NCBI GenBank assembly: GCA_905234305.1
Contig: CAJOHT010000049.1
Span: forward strand, 1-12,434
From: an uncultured Ruminococcus sp.
Lineage (GTDB): Bacteria > Bacillota > Clostridia > Oscillospirales > Acutalibacteraceae
Reading direction: 5' to 3'
DNA length: 12,434 nucleotides
Shown: in pieces, positions 1-6,549 of the stretch
Layout: the number at the start of each line of letters is the position of its first letter
Position numbering within the stretch: position 1 is the first letter of the stretch
The notes under the pieces: generated by a model
What the model was told of the DNA's origin: nothing
Seen by the model: the letters and a program-made list of their open reading frames with translations, nothing else
Database searches by the model: none
Made by a program: the position numbers and the translations under genes

Positions 1-5
1 ATCAT

Positions 6-28
6 AACCACCCGTCAAACGGGTGGTT
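6..28 (-). repeat. Right-end hairpin of the IS200 element
   Basis: A perfect 10-bp stem (6-15 with 19-28) closes a 3-base loop. Its stem core AACCACCCG is shared with the hairpin at the opposite end of the element. In the IS200/IS605 family such subterminal hairpins are recognised by the Y1 transposase dimer and direct strand cleavage. The assignment as TnpA site is inferred from position and from the shared core. Confidence 0.65.
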
Positions 29-56
29 TGCTCGTGGGCTATAAGCCCCGTTACCA

Positions 57-78
57 ACCCGCGTCTCAAGGCGCGGGC
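57..78 (-). repeat. GC-rich stem-loop in the IS200 3' region
   Basis: A 6-bp stem CCCGCG/CGCGGG (58-63 with 72-77) has an 8-base loop. A smaller 5-bp stem GGGCT/AGCCC lies next to it at 36-48. Neither is followed by a T-run on the minus strand, so they are not simple intrinsic terminators. They probably structure the end of the tnpA transcript. Confidence 0.4.
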
Positions 79-87
79 TTTCACTTT

Positions 88-102
88 GTTCAAGCCTTAT
101 TG
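88..102 (+). repeat. Internal inverted repeat, copy downstream of tnpA
   Basis: This 15-base stretch is the reverse complement of 609-623 with a single mismatch. The two copies bracket tnpA, so the 5' and 3' untranslated parts of the tnpA transcript can pair. The copy is not at the tip of the element and is unlikely to be a transposition end. Confidence 0.6.
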
Positions 103-132
103 TTTTTGCCTCTTTGGCTACCCCTAAAGAGG

Positions 133-588
133 TTATCTTGCGAAGGGATCTTCGTATTCTTTTACACTTAATTTATCCAAAGCGATGTCTGCTTTTTCTT
201 GGTCTTGTATGTATTTCCTGATTGTTGATTCATTAAGTCCTACTGTCGATACATAATACCCTTCTGCCCAAAAGTGCCTGTTGCCAAATTTATACTTTAA
301 GTTTGCGTGTTTATCAAACATCATTAACGCGCTCTTACCTTTGAGGTATCCCATAAAACTTGACACACTTACTTTTGGTGGTATACTTAATAGTACATGA
401 ACATGGTCGGGCATCATATGTCCCTCAAGTATTTCCACACCTTTGTATTTACATAGGGTTCTTATGATTTCCTGGAGGTCTGCTCTGTACTGATTGTATA
501 TTACTTTTCGTCTGTACTTTGGTACTATTACTATGTGATATTTGCACAACCATTTCGTGTGCGATAAACTATTATATTTATTTGCCAT
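133..588 (-). CDS. tnpA: IS200-type Y1 transposase TnpA
   Basis: A 151-residue protein with all hallmarks of the IS200/IS605 single-domain transposase, which moves one DNA strand by peel-and-paste transposition. The HUH metal-binding motif is H62-V63-H64 in the context GHMMPDHVHVLLSIP. The catalytic tyrosine is Y126 in RKYIQDQ, with the partner glutamine Q130. The N-terminal SLSHTKWLCKYHIV block and the central KYKFGNRHFWAEGYYVSTVG block are typical of the family. The length is normal and there is no frameshift, so the enzyme looks intact. AGGAG at 595-599 is 6 bases before the ATG and supports this start. The leader forms a hairpin right before this ribosome binding site, which suggests translational control as in classical IS200. 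Confidence 0.96.
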   Translation of the reverse strand: MANKYNSLSHTKWLCKYHIVIVPKYRRKVIYNQYRADLQEIIRTLCKYKGVEILEGHMMPDHVHVLLSIPPKVSVSSFMGYLKGKSALMMFDKHANLKYKFGNRHFWAEGYYVSTVGLNESTIRKYIQDQEKADIALDKLSVKEYEDPFAR

Positions 589-600
589 TAAATTCTCCTC

Positions 601-640
601 TCTGGCTTCAATAAGGCTCGAACATCCTTATTCTACCAGA
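601..640 (-). promoter_or_regulatory. tnpA leader hairpin next to the ribosome binding site
   Basis: In the tnpA leader two stems stack. The 5-bp TCTGG/CCAGA pair (601-605 with 636-640) encloses the 7-bp AATAAGG/CCTTATT pair (610-616 with 626-632) around a 9-base loop. The structure ends one base from the AGGAG of tnpA. IS200 of enterobacteria is known to limit transposase synthesis by a leader hairpin. The same role here is inference. Bases 609-623, including one strand of the inner stem, can instead pair with 88-102 beyond the gene. Confidence 0.55.
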
Positions 641-671
641 CCGGGGAATTTTTTGCACTTCTTTCGACGCG

Positions 672-688
672 CACCCGCATAGCGGGTG
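672..688 (-). repeat. Left-end hairpin of the IS200 element
   Basis: A perfect 7-bp stem CACCCGC/GCGGGTG (672-678 with 682-688) has a 3-base loop. It carries the same core sequence as the right-end hairpin at 6-28 and lies on the upstream side of tnpA. It is therefore the probable left-end TnpA recognition hairpin. Confidence 0.6.
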
Positions 689-695
689 GTTTATT

Positions 696-717
696 GTGCC
701 GCTCTAGCGAGCGGCAC
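696..717. repeat. 9-bp stem-loop at the IS left boundary
   Basis: The arms GTGCCGCTC (696-704) and GAGCGGCAC (709-717) pair perfectly around a 4-base loop. No T-run of note follows on either strand. It may be the outer structure of the insertion sequence or a host palindrome next to which the element inserted. The sequence alone does not decide. Confidence 0.4.
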
Positions 718-732
718 CGTCTAAAGACATTA

Positions 733-749
733 AAGAGCTTTTTGCTCTC
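733..749 (-). terminator. Weak terminator-like hairpin after the ABC permease gene
   Basis: A small stem (GAGAGC with GCTCTT, 6 bp including one G-U) has a five-A loop and lies 10 bases past the permease stop codon. It is followed on the minus strand by TTAATGTCTTT. Stem and T-tract are both weak, so this is a tentative end of the operon. Confidence 0.35.
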
Positions 750-759
750 AGCCATATTT

Positions 760-2574
760 TTATCTTTCGATATATTCCTCAGCTTCATTGTCATTTCCCG
801 CTTTTACGGTATAAACCTGACTTTTTATAATCTTTAACGTATCTTTAAAAGTTTTTGGAACCGAAACGCTTTCGGTTGTTTTAATATCGAAAGACTCCTT
901 TTCGTTTTCGTTCCTCTTTCCGTAATCGAAATACAGCGTATATTTTGAGGATTCATCGCTATAGCCGTATTTATCGTAATCCTTCTTAAAGGTTTTTAGG
1001 ATGTTGCGGCATTTTTCTGCCGAACCCGCTTCGGCTATATTGTATGTCGTCATAGTTCCTTCTTCGTTATCAACAGCAACGCTCATAAGGTACTTTTCGT
1101 CGCATACAAATACGGGACTTTTATTTTCCTTATACTCCTTCGTTCTAAGGAATTTGATTTCCGACTGCTCTTCATCAATTTCATCATCGTAATAATAATA
1201 ATTAGGATATTCACGAGATATTTTACTGCCGTCGTTCATCGTATATGTAATCGAATAATTAGTATCATCTTCACCCAGCACATACGAGAAATCATAATTA
1301 TCTGCATCAATCCAGTTAATCCTCGAACGGGAGAAAAACGGGCTGTTTTTATACTTATCAATACTATTAAGCGCCTGCTTATGAGCCTCGAGCGCCTCTT
1401 TGATAATTTCTTGGTCGGTCACTTCATGCGCGGTAATATTCACTCCGTCAATATAGCAGGGCGTATTCGCCGTAAAGCTCACGCTTTTAATCTGGTCGGG
1501 GTTAGGCAGATAGCTTTCGTAACCAAAAAATCCCATATTTAGCGCGGTAAAGAATATCGCGAAGCAGAGTATCATCGCACCGTAGGAAATCAGCCCCTTT
1601 AAAAAGCCCTTAGCTCCGTGATTAAAAATAAGCTGAACTATCAGATGAGCGATAAACGAGCCGAATATCATACCGACCCAAAATATAATATAGTCGATAC
1701 TATGGGACGCGTTGCTTAATCCCGCCAGGAAAAATCCTACTACTATTCCCGCCGAAAAGCTGACAAGCACCTTAATCGCCACAAGAGGAAATTTATACGC
1801 GAAATGCGACTGGGCGCTCTCGGCTTTTCGGTTTTTTATAAGTAAAAACGAGAGAATTAGACATACCGCCGTAAAAATCAGCCAGTAAATGGAGTTGCAA
1901 TAAATAAACGCGAGAGCGGGACTAAACGCAAAAACCGCAGTAATATTAACGTCTACCGTATAGCCGTAAAGCATCATAGCGGGCAGTATCATCAGCGCGT
2001 AAACCGCGAACGGCGTCGCCAGATTGATTCCGACAAAGGATATTATCTTTTCCGAGGTTTTACCGCAGCAAACCGATAAAAGTCCGAACAGCGCTATGCA
2101 GGAAACTAATATTATAAACGTTCTTAAAAAGCTCAGCGGCGTATTATTTGACTCTAAAAACATTCCCGCGTAGTTTACGTAATTCCAGCCGAATAATAAG
2201 TTTATTATAAAACTTACCATTAAAAGCGGTATCCCCGAAATTACAACAGCTGAAATCAGCCTTGAAAAAAACATCGTCCGCCTAGATACGGGCAGGGATC
2301 CTACTAAATCGGTCTGGCGTTTACTATGGAGATACGAAAACGACCTTATTGAAACTATCAGACCTATTATCATCGACGTTAAAAATGTTTCAAATATCAT
2401 CACCCCGTCGGGAAATCCCGAATCGCTTACTATAGCAAGAGCGAAATTTGTCAAAGCGAAAAAACCAAGTATCGAAAGATATACTGTAATTACCGTCAGG
2501 TTCGTTTTTAACGTCCATAAAAATATGGACAAGCCCTGTTTGAGCTTAGACTCAGAGTATGTTGTTGATGTCAT
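760..2574 (-). CDS. ABC-2 type transporter permease with large extracytoplasmic C-terminal domain
   Basis: A membrane subunit of an ABC transporter, 604 residues from the chosen ATG at 2574. GGAGGG lies about 8 bases before that ATG; a further upstream in-frame start at 2649 would lie deep in the ATPase gene. The first 350 residues hold about nine or ten hydrophobic segments (roughly 27-48, 62-82, 106-130, 149-169, 178-203, 212-246, 262-286, 293-317, 328-350). The cytoplasmic LPVSRRTMFFSRL block (94-106) is the typical ABC-2 coupling region that docks on the ATPase. Residues 351-604 are hydrophilic, rich in Tyr, Asp, Glu and Lys, and contain no further membrane segment, so they probably face outside. 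I cannot name this domain with confidence. The gene overlaps the ATPase gene by 23 bases, implying translational coupling. The substrate is unknown. The YtrA-type regulator suggests export or defence linked to envelope stress. Confidence 0.85.
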   Translation of the reverse strand: MTSTTYSESKLKQGLSIFLWTLKTNLTVITVYLSILGFFALTNFALAIVSDSGFPDGVMIFETFLTSMIIGLIVSIRSFSYLHSKRQTDLVGSLPVSRRTMFFSRLISAVVISGIPLLMVSFIINLLFGWNYVNYAGMFLESNNTPLSFLRTFIILVSCIALFGLLSVCCGKTSEKIISFVGINLATPFAVYALMILPAMMLYGYTVDVNITAVFAFSPALAFIYCNSIYWLIFTAVCLILSFLLIKNRKAESAQSHFAYKFPLVAIKVLVSFSAGIVVGFFLAGLSNASHSIDYIIFWVGMIFGSFIAHLIVQLIFNHGAKGFLKGLISYGAMILCFAIFFTALNMGFFGYESYLPNPDQIKSVSFTANTPCYIDGVNITAHEVTDQEIIKEALEAHKQALNSIDKYKNSPFFSRSRINWIDADNYDFSYVLGEDDTNYSITYTMNDGSKISREYPNYYYYDDEIDEEQSEIKFLRTKEYKENKSPVFVCDEKYLMSVAVDNEEGTMTTYNIAEAGSAEKCRNILKTFKKDYDKYGYSDESSKYTLYFDYGKRNENEKESFDIKTTESVSVPKTFKDTLKIIKSQVYTVKAGNDNEAEEYIER

Positions 2575-3448
2575 AGCCTGCACCCTCCATTTCATTGATA
2601 AATACTTCCTCAAGAGTAAGCGGGAGCGTTTCCATAAACGCGGGATCAAGCGCTTCCAGCTTCGGGATAAACTCGCTTTCCTCTCCCCTTATAGTCAGTT
2701 TATACAAATTACCCGAACGGCTTTTGTTTACTATATCCAAGCCGTCGAAGATATCGTTGCTTATGTTGCCATTGAAGGCAATCTGTACCTTATGTATACC
2801 GAGCTTTAATTCGTCAAGCTCTTTCTCAAGCAGGATACCGCCCCTATGCAGAAGTCCTACGTGGTCGCAGATATCCTCAAGCTCCCTGAGATTATGTGAC
2901 GCTATCATAACGGTCATTCCGTTATCTATTACGTCCGCGGCTATCAGCTTCTTTACGAGCTGTCTTACTACGGGGTCAAGCCCGTCGAAAATTTCGTCGA
3001 GAAAAAGATATTTCGGGCGCGTCGAGAGCGCTAAAATCAGCGCTGACTGGCGCTGCATTCCCTTCGACATATTTATTATCTTTTCCTTCGTATTAAGCGG
3101 AAAAGTTTTGCACAAGGTTTTAAAATATTCCTCGTCCCAATTCGTATAAATCTTACGGTACAGATAGGCGGTATTATCAATAGTCGCGTTGTTCGAGAAA
3201 TACGGATAATCGGATACGAAAAAGCATTTGTTTTTTATTCCGATATTCTCAAAAACATTTTCGCCGTCTATCAATACCTCGCCGCCGTCGGCTTTAAATA
3301 CGCCGTTAATTACCCTTAAAAGCGTACTCTTACCCGCGCCGTTCGAGCCGACTAAGCCGAAAACCGTACCTTCGCCGACCGTAAGGCTTAGGTTATCGAG
3401 CGCTTTTACTTTCTCAAAATTCTTACTGACATTTTTTATTTCAATCAT
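2552..3448 (-). CDS. ABC transporter ATP-binding protein (YtrB/BcrA-like)
   Basis: The 298-residue nucleotide-binding subunit that powers the adjacent permease by ATP hydrolysis on the cytoplasmic face. Walker A is GSNGAGKST (34-42). The signature loop is SKGMQ (128-132), a variant of LSGGQ common in this exporter class. Walker B with the catalytic glutamate is YLFLDE (147-152). The D-loop is GLDP (156-159) and the switch histidine is H185 in ASH. After about residue 210 comes a C-terminal extension of some 85 residues without a known motif, as in many YtrB/BcrA-type ATPases. GGGAGGT directly before the ATG at 3448 overlaps the stop codon of the GntR gene, so the genes are co-transcribed and probably coupled. 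All catalytic residues are present. Confidence 0.93.
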   Translation of the reverse strand: MIEIKNVSKNFEKVKALDNLSLTVGEGTVFGLVGSNGAGKSTLLRVINGVFKADGGEVLIDGENVFENIGIKNKCFFVSDYPYFSNNATIDNTAYLYRKIYTNWDEEYFKTLCKTFPLNTKEKIINMSKGMQRQSALILALSTRPKYLFLDEIFDGLDPVVRQLVKKLIAADVIDNGMTVMIASHNLRELEDICDHVGLLHRGGILLEKELDELKLGIHKVQIAFNGNISNDIFDGLDIVNKSRSGNLYKLTIRGEESEFIPKLEALDPAFMETLPLTLEEVFINEMEGAGYDINNIL

Positions 3449-3459
3449 AATTTACCTCC

Positions 3460-3816
3460 CTAATACACTCCGTCCGTTATTTTAAGGACGTCTTCCCTGC
3501 TTAATCCGACTCTTTGAGCTTCTTTGAGCGCTGACCGCAGTTTTTCTGACGCAAGCTGCTTTTCCACGCTGAGCGCGTCCAAGTCAGGCGAAATAAAGGA
3601 GCCTTTCCCGACAGCCGAGCAGATATAACCGTCCTGCTCAAGAAGTTTATACGCTTTTGAAACCGTATTCGGATTAACCGAAAGCTCGCACGCCAGCGTC
3701 CTGACGGGAGGCAGCTTTTCGTTCGGCTTTAATACTCCCGCCGATATGAGCCGTACAACATTGTTATAAAGCTGTTCATAAATCGGGGTTCGCGAAGTTA
3801 GATCCAAGTTGAACAT
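3460..3816 (-). CDS. GntR-family transcriptional regulator, YtrA subfamily
   Basis: A 118-residue DNA-binding repressor. Residues about 10-75 form the GntR winged helix: PIYEQLYNNVVRLI opens it, LPPVRTLACELSVNPNTVSKAYKLLEQDGYI spans the helix-turn-helix, and GKGSFI forms the wing. The rest (76-118) is only a short helical dimerisation segment, which defines the compact YtrA subfamily as opposed to FadR or HutC types with large effector domains. It is the first gene of an operon with the ABC ATPase and permease. A palindrome over the start of transcription (3836-3862) is its likely operator, so it should repress its own operon. In Bacillus subtilis YtrA controls an ABC operon induced by wall-active antibiotics. 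An equivalent trigger here is inference. Confidence 0.92.
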   Translation of the reverse strand: MFNLDLTSRTPIYEQLYNNVVRLISAGVLKPNEKLPPVRTLACELSVNPNTVSKAYKLLEQDGYICSAVGKGSFISPDLDALSVEKQLASEKLRSALKEAQRVGLSREDVLKITDGVY

Positions 3817-3835
3817 AATATCATCCCTTTATCTT

Positions 3836-3862
3836 AATTGTATTAATACAACTAGTACAATT
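3836..3862 (-). promoter_or_regulatory. Candidate operator of the YtrA-type repressor
   Basis: The arms AATTGTA (3836-3842) and TACAATT (3856-3862) form an inverted repeat. Nested inside is a perfect 14-base palindrome, TTGTATTAATACAA (3838-3851). The site begins 3 bases after the -10 box and so covers the transcription start. A repressor bound here would block RNA polymerase. Assignment to the GntR protein rests on position and symmetry. Confidence 0.65.
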
Positions 3863-3864
3863 AT

Positions 3865-3893
3865 GTTATAGCACAATACATTTCGATTGTCAA
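3865..3893 (-). promoter_or_regulatory. Sigma-A promoter of the gntR-ABC operon
   Basis: On the minus strand a perfect -35 box TTGACA (3888-3893) is separated by exactly 17 bases from the -10 box TATAAC (3865-3870, five of six consensus bases). The expected start is near 3858, about 42 bases before the regulator's ATG and inside the palindromic operator. This is one of the strongest promoters in the window, which fits an operon that must be held off by a repressor. Confidence 0.85.
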
Positions 3894-3910
3894 CACTTTT
3901 TTCAATAAGT

Positions 3911-3950
3911 TTTTCAAAAAGAAAACGCCAACGCGTTTAGCATTGACGTT
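3911..3950 (-). terminator. Intrinsic terminator after mrdA
   Basis: On the minus strand the 11-bp stem AACGTCAATGC / GCGTTGGCGTT has two G-U pairs and a 5-base loop. It is followed by TTCTTTTTG and lies 16 bases after the PBP2 stop codon. The wobble pairs fit only in minus-strand RNA. It ends the mreBCD-mrdA transcript just before the promoter of the GntR operon. Confidence 0.85.
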
Positions 3951-3966
3951 AACAGTGGATTATCTT

Positions 3967-6027
3967 TTACTTTTTATCTTTAAAATATTCGTCCAAAAGC
4001 GATTTTGCTACACTCATACTGTACTTGCCGTGAGCGCCGTGTTCAAGCACTACGCCTATAGCTACCTTCGGTTTATCGTAAGGCGCGTAACATATAAATA
4101 CCGTATGGTCACTTCCCGCGTTTTCTGCGGTACCTGTTTTAGCCGCGACAGGAACTTTATAATTTCCGAATATCGAATACGCCGTTCCTCCAGGGTCGGC
4201 AGCTACATTTCGCATAGCGCTTTGCACCAGCATCAGGTTATAATCCGATACTCCGCAGGTATCTTCGACCTCGGGCTTTTTACTGTTATATTTATAAATA
4301 GTTTTGGTGCGCTTATAGTTTTTTATCTCTTTTATAAGATGAGTTCTGAGGCGGGTACCGTTATTCGCGATAGTAGCGGCATAAGTCGCTAGCTGAGCGG
4401 GTGTAAAGGCATTATCTGACTGACCGATCGCCGCCTGAACTGTATTACCTTCCTGCCAGGTTTTACTGTCGCGTCCCGCCAGAGTGCCGTTGCTCTCGTC
4501 GATTTCAACGCCCGTTTTCTCCCCCAGTCCGAATTTTTCGGCATAGAGATACATAGTATCGATACCGAGCCTTCGCCCTGTTTCGGCGAAATAAGCGTTA
4601 CAGCTTTTTGTTAGCGCTGTTCTCAGCCCGATAGAGCCGTGGGTGCCCATACAAGCTACGGGATTAGTCGGATAATAGTCGTAAATCCTATTGCAGGTAA
4701 AAAATGTTCCTTCGCCGATAATGTTCTCCTGAAGCGCCGCCGCAGCTACGCAAGGCTTGAACACCGAACCGGGAGCGAATGAGCCGATAAACGCGCGGTT
4801 ATAGATAGGCGCGTTTTTATCCTGAACTAGGTTAACGTAATAATCGCCGTATTTTGAGTATTTATTCAAATTAAAAGTAGGATAGCTTGCCGCCGCAAGT
4901 ACCGAGAAATCCTTAACGTCAAGCATTACTACCGCGCCTGTATGACAGTCCTCGCCTTGTCCTTCGCCTTTATACGCCGCTTCGGTTTCACCAAATTTAC
5001 GCGCCGCTTCAACCTGAGTTTTTAAAGCGTCGTTAGCGACCTTCTGCAGCTTGCTGTCAAGCGTAAGATAAAGAGTGTGGCCTGGTTTAGCGTTAACGGA
5101 CTCTACAACCTTAGTTACATTACCGTCGGCGTTTTTCTGGACGATTCTTTCTCCGCCGACTCCCTTAAGCTGATCCTCAAACGAAAGCTCCAGTCCGAAT
5201 TTTCCGATACTGTCGTTAAGTCCGTAGATTTTACCCTCAGCCTGCTTTTTATCGTATTCTTCCTTGGTGATGCTTCCGAGCGCGCCGAGAATATGCGGCA
5301 TCAGCTTGCCCTTAGGATTATGGCGGGTTAAGTAGGTCTGGATTTCCACGCCGCTAACGCTCTGCATATTTTCGCTGACAATCGCCAGCATATCGGAGCT
5401 GATATCCTTAGCGAAAATATATGGATTTGTGTTGGAATACCACATCCGCTCCATATTATACCGAACTGAAATAAGATCTCTTAAATCGTTCTTTGTTTTA
5501 ATCTTTTTATAATCAATATTATAACGCTTCACTAAAAGGCTAGCCGCGGTTTCCGCGTTATCCGAGGGCTTTAAGTCGAGATAATCCTTTGACTTAAGAA
5601 CTTTTATCTCGTCTTTTCTGCTCTTTTTAAACTTGAATGTTCCGCTTGAGCTTATTCTGATGGGCAAAACGTCTATCCATTTCTCTTCTCGGGTTTTCAT
5701 CAGCTTTATAAGCGACAAAATAGTATTATCAAGTTTTTCCGCGTTAATATACAGCTTATCGAGTACAATACGGTATTCCGTACGGTTAACGGCAAGACCC
5801 TCGCCGTTACAGTCGAGAATCTCTCCGCGTGTAGCGTCTGTTTTTACGGTATAAGCGGTAGAGGTATCGGCGAGCTTTGCGTAGTCTTTACCCTCAACTA
5901 TCTGCCAAAAGAACAGCTTACACGCAAATCCGCAGAAAATAACCAGCGTAATAATAATACAAATTATCGCGCGTTTTTGTATAAACCGCTTTTCGTCCTC
6001 TTGCTTTTCTTTATCGTCAACAATCAT
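3967..6027 (-). CDS. mrdA: Penicillin-binding protein 2 (peptidoglycan transpeptidase of the elongasome)
   Basis: A class B penicillin-binding protein of 686 residues that cross-links peptidoglycan on the outer face of the membrane during side-wall growth. A short cytoplasmic tail and one membrane anchor (about 18-42) precede the dimerisation region, which includes RGEILDCNGEGLAVNR (67-82). The transpeptidase domain shows the three active-site motifs: SVFK (421-424, acylated Ser421), SCN (475-477) and KTG (630-632). The length suits PBP2/SpoVD proteins. The position directly behind mreBCD argues for PBP2 (MrdA) over the sporulation protein SpoVD. The TAG of mreD is 12 bases upstream and AGGAG precedes the ATG by 9 bases. 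A strong terminator follows, so this is the last gene of the operon. The partner glycosyltransferase RodA is not in the window. Confidence 0.93.
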   Translation of the reverse strand: MIVDDKEKQEDEKRFIQKRAIICIIITLVIFCGFACKLFFWQIVEGKDYAKLADTSTAYTVKTDATRGEILDCNGEGLAVNRTEYRIVLDKLYINAEKLDNTILSLIKLMKTREEKWIDVLPIRISSSGTFKFKKSRKDEIKVLKSKDYLDLKPSDNAETAASLLVKRYNIDYKKIKTKNDLRDLISVRYNMERMWYSNTNPYIFAKDISSDMLAIVSENMQSVSGVEIQTYLTRHNPKGKLMPHILGALGSITKEEYDKKQAEGKIYGLNDSIGKFGLELSFEDQLKGVGGERIVQKNADGNVTKVVESVNAKPGHTLYLTLDSKLQKVANDALKTQVEAARKFGETEAAYKGEGQGEDCHTGAVVMLDVKDFSVLAAASYPTFNLNKYSKYGDYYVNLVQDKNAPIYNRAFIGSFAPGSVFKPCVAAAALQENIIGEGTFFTCNRIYDYYPTNPVACMGTHGSIGLRTALTKSCNAYFAETGRRLGIDTMYLYAEKFGLGEKTGVEIDESNGTLAGRDSKTWQEGNTVQAAIGQSDNAFTPAQLATYAATIANNGTRLRTHLIKEIKNYKRTKTIYKYNSKKPEVEDTCGVSDYNLMLVQSAMRNVAADPGGTAYSIFGNYKVPVAAKTGTAENAGSDHTVFICYAPYDKPKVAIGVVLEHGAHGKYSMSVAKSLLDEYFKDKK

Positions 6028-6039
6028 TTATCGTAACTC

Positions 6040-6549
6040 CTAGTAATCCAGTAAACTCCTGAACAATCCTTTATTGATAAAATACAGAATAATACCGCAA
6101 AGGAAGGTATATATAATTCTTGAAATATAATGAGCCAAAAAATACAAGCCTGGCTCATTTTTCCCCGCGAAAAGATAGAAAAACAGGAAATAAAGACATA
6201 TTAATCCCGTTGAAATTATCGCGTTAAACGCAGTCGCGTTCAAAAAGCTCACAACCATATAATCGCTGAAAATCCAACCCAGCACAAAGCATACGGCTCC
6301 GAGCATTATCGTATAAAAGCCTACATTATCGCCGTAGCCGAAATCGAGCAATACTCCGCAGGAAATTCCGTAAAACATCGCGGGAAGCTCGGGCTCAAAA
6401 TACGCTATGGTAAGTGCCGCGGGAATCAAAAGCAGCGGCTTACCGCCGAAAACTTCGGGCATTAAATTCGGAGTTGCCTGTAAAATATACAGCAAAAGAA
6501 TTTCTATCCCATACGCGAAATAACGGACTACCGTAAACTTTTTGTCCAT
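6040..6549 (-). CDS. mreD: Rod shape-determining protein MreD
   Basis: A 169-residue integral membrane protein with about five hydrophobic segments and few charged residues, the usual size for MreD. It works with MreC to link cytoplasmic MreB filaments to the periplasmic-side wall synthesis enzymes. Sequence identity among MreD proteins is low, so the call leans on the hydrophobic profile and on its place between mreC and mrdA. The start codon overlaps the mreC stop by one base (TAATG), with GGAGG close before it inside mreC, so translation is coupled. The motif LLDFGYGDNVGFY in the middle (around residues 67-79) fits the conserved core of the family. Confidence 0.9.
   Translation of the reverse strand: MDKKFTVVRYFAYGIEILLLYILQATPNLMPEVFGGKPLLLIPAALTIAYFEPELPAMFYGISCGVLLDFGYGDNVGFYTIMLGAVCFVLGWIFSDYMVVSFLNATAFNAIISTGLICLYFLFFYLFAGKNEPGLYFLAHYISRIIYTFLCGIILYFINKGLFRSLLDY

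Larger units (their letters stand above)
1..717 (-). mobile_element. IS200-type insertion sequence (IS200/IS605 family), near complete
   Basis: One transposase gene (133-588) is flanked by short palindromes instead of inverted terminal repeats, which is the IS200/IS605 layout. In genetic (minus) orientation the left end carries a 7-bp hairpin at 672-688 and the right end a 10-bp hairpin at 6-28. Both share the core AACCACCCG/CGGGTGG, as expected for the subterminal hairpins that TnpA binds in single-stranded DNA. There is no tnpB. The exact tips cannot be placed. The right tip should lie at or just beyond base 1. The left tip lies beyond 688, and whether the hairpin at 696-717 belongs to the element or to the host is open. 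The element sits about 40 bases downstream of the ABC permease gene and breaks no visible gene. Confidence 0.85.

Noticed and set aside
109..132. Stem-loop CCTCTTT/AAAGAGG as tnpA terminator
   Set aside because: It lies right at the tnpA stop codon, but the minus-strand sequence after it is CAAAAACA with no T-run, so it does not look like an intrinsic terminator.
2575..2649. Longer permease start adding 25 residues
   Set aside because: It would extend far into the ATPase gene. The ATG at 2574 has a well-placed GGAGGG.
3943..4392. 149-codon open frame on the plus strand
   Set aside because: It is antisense to the end of mrdA and runs through its terminator. It has no start signal and no recognisable protein features.
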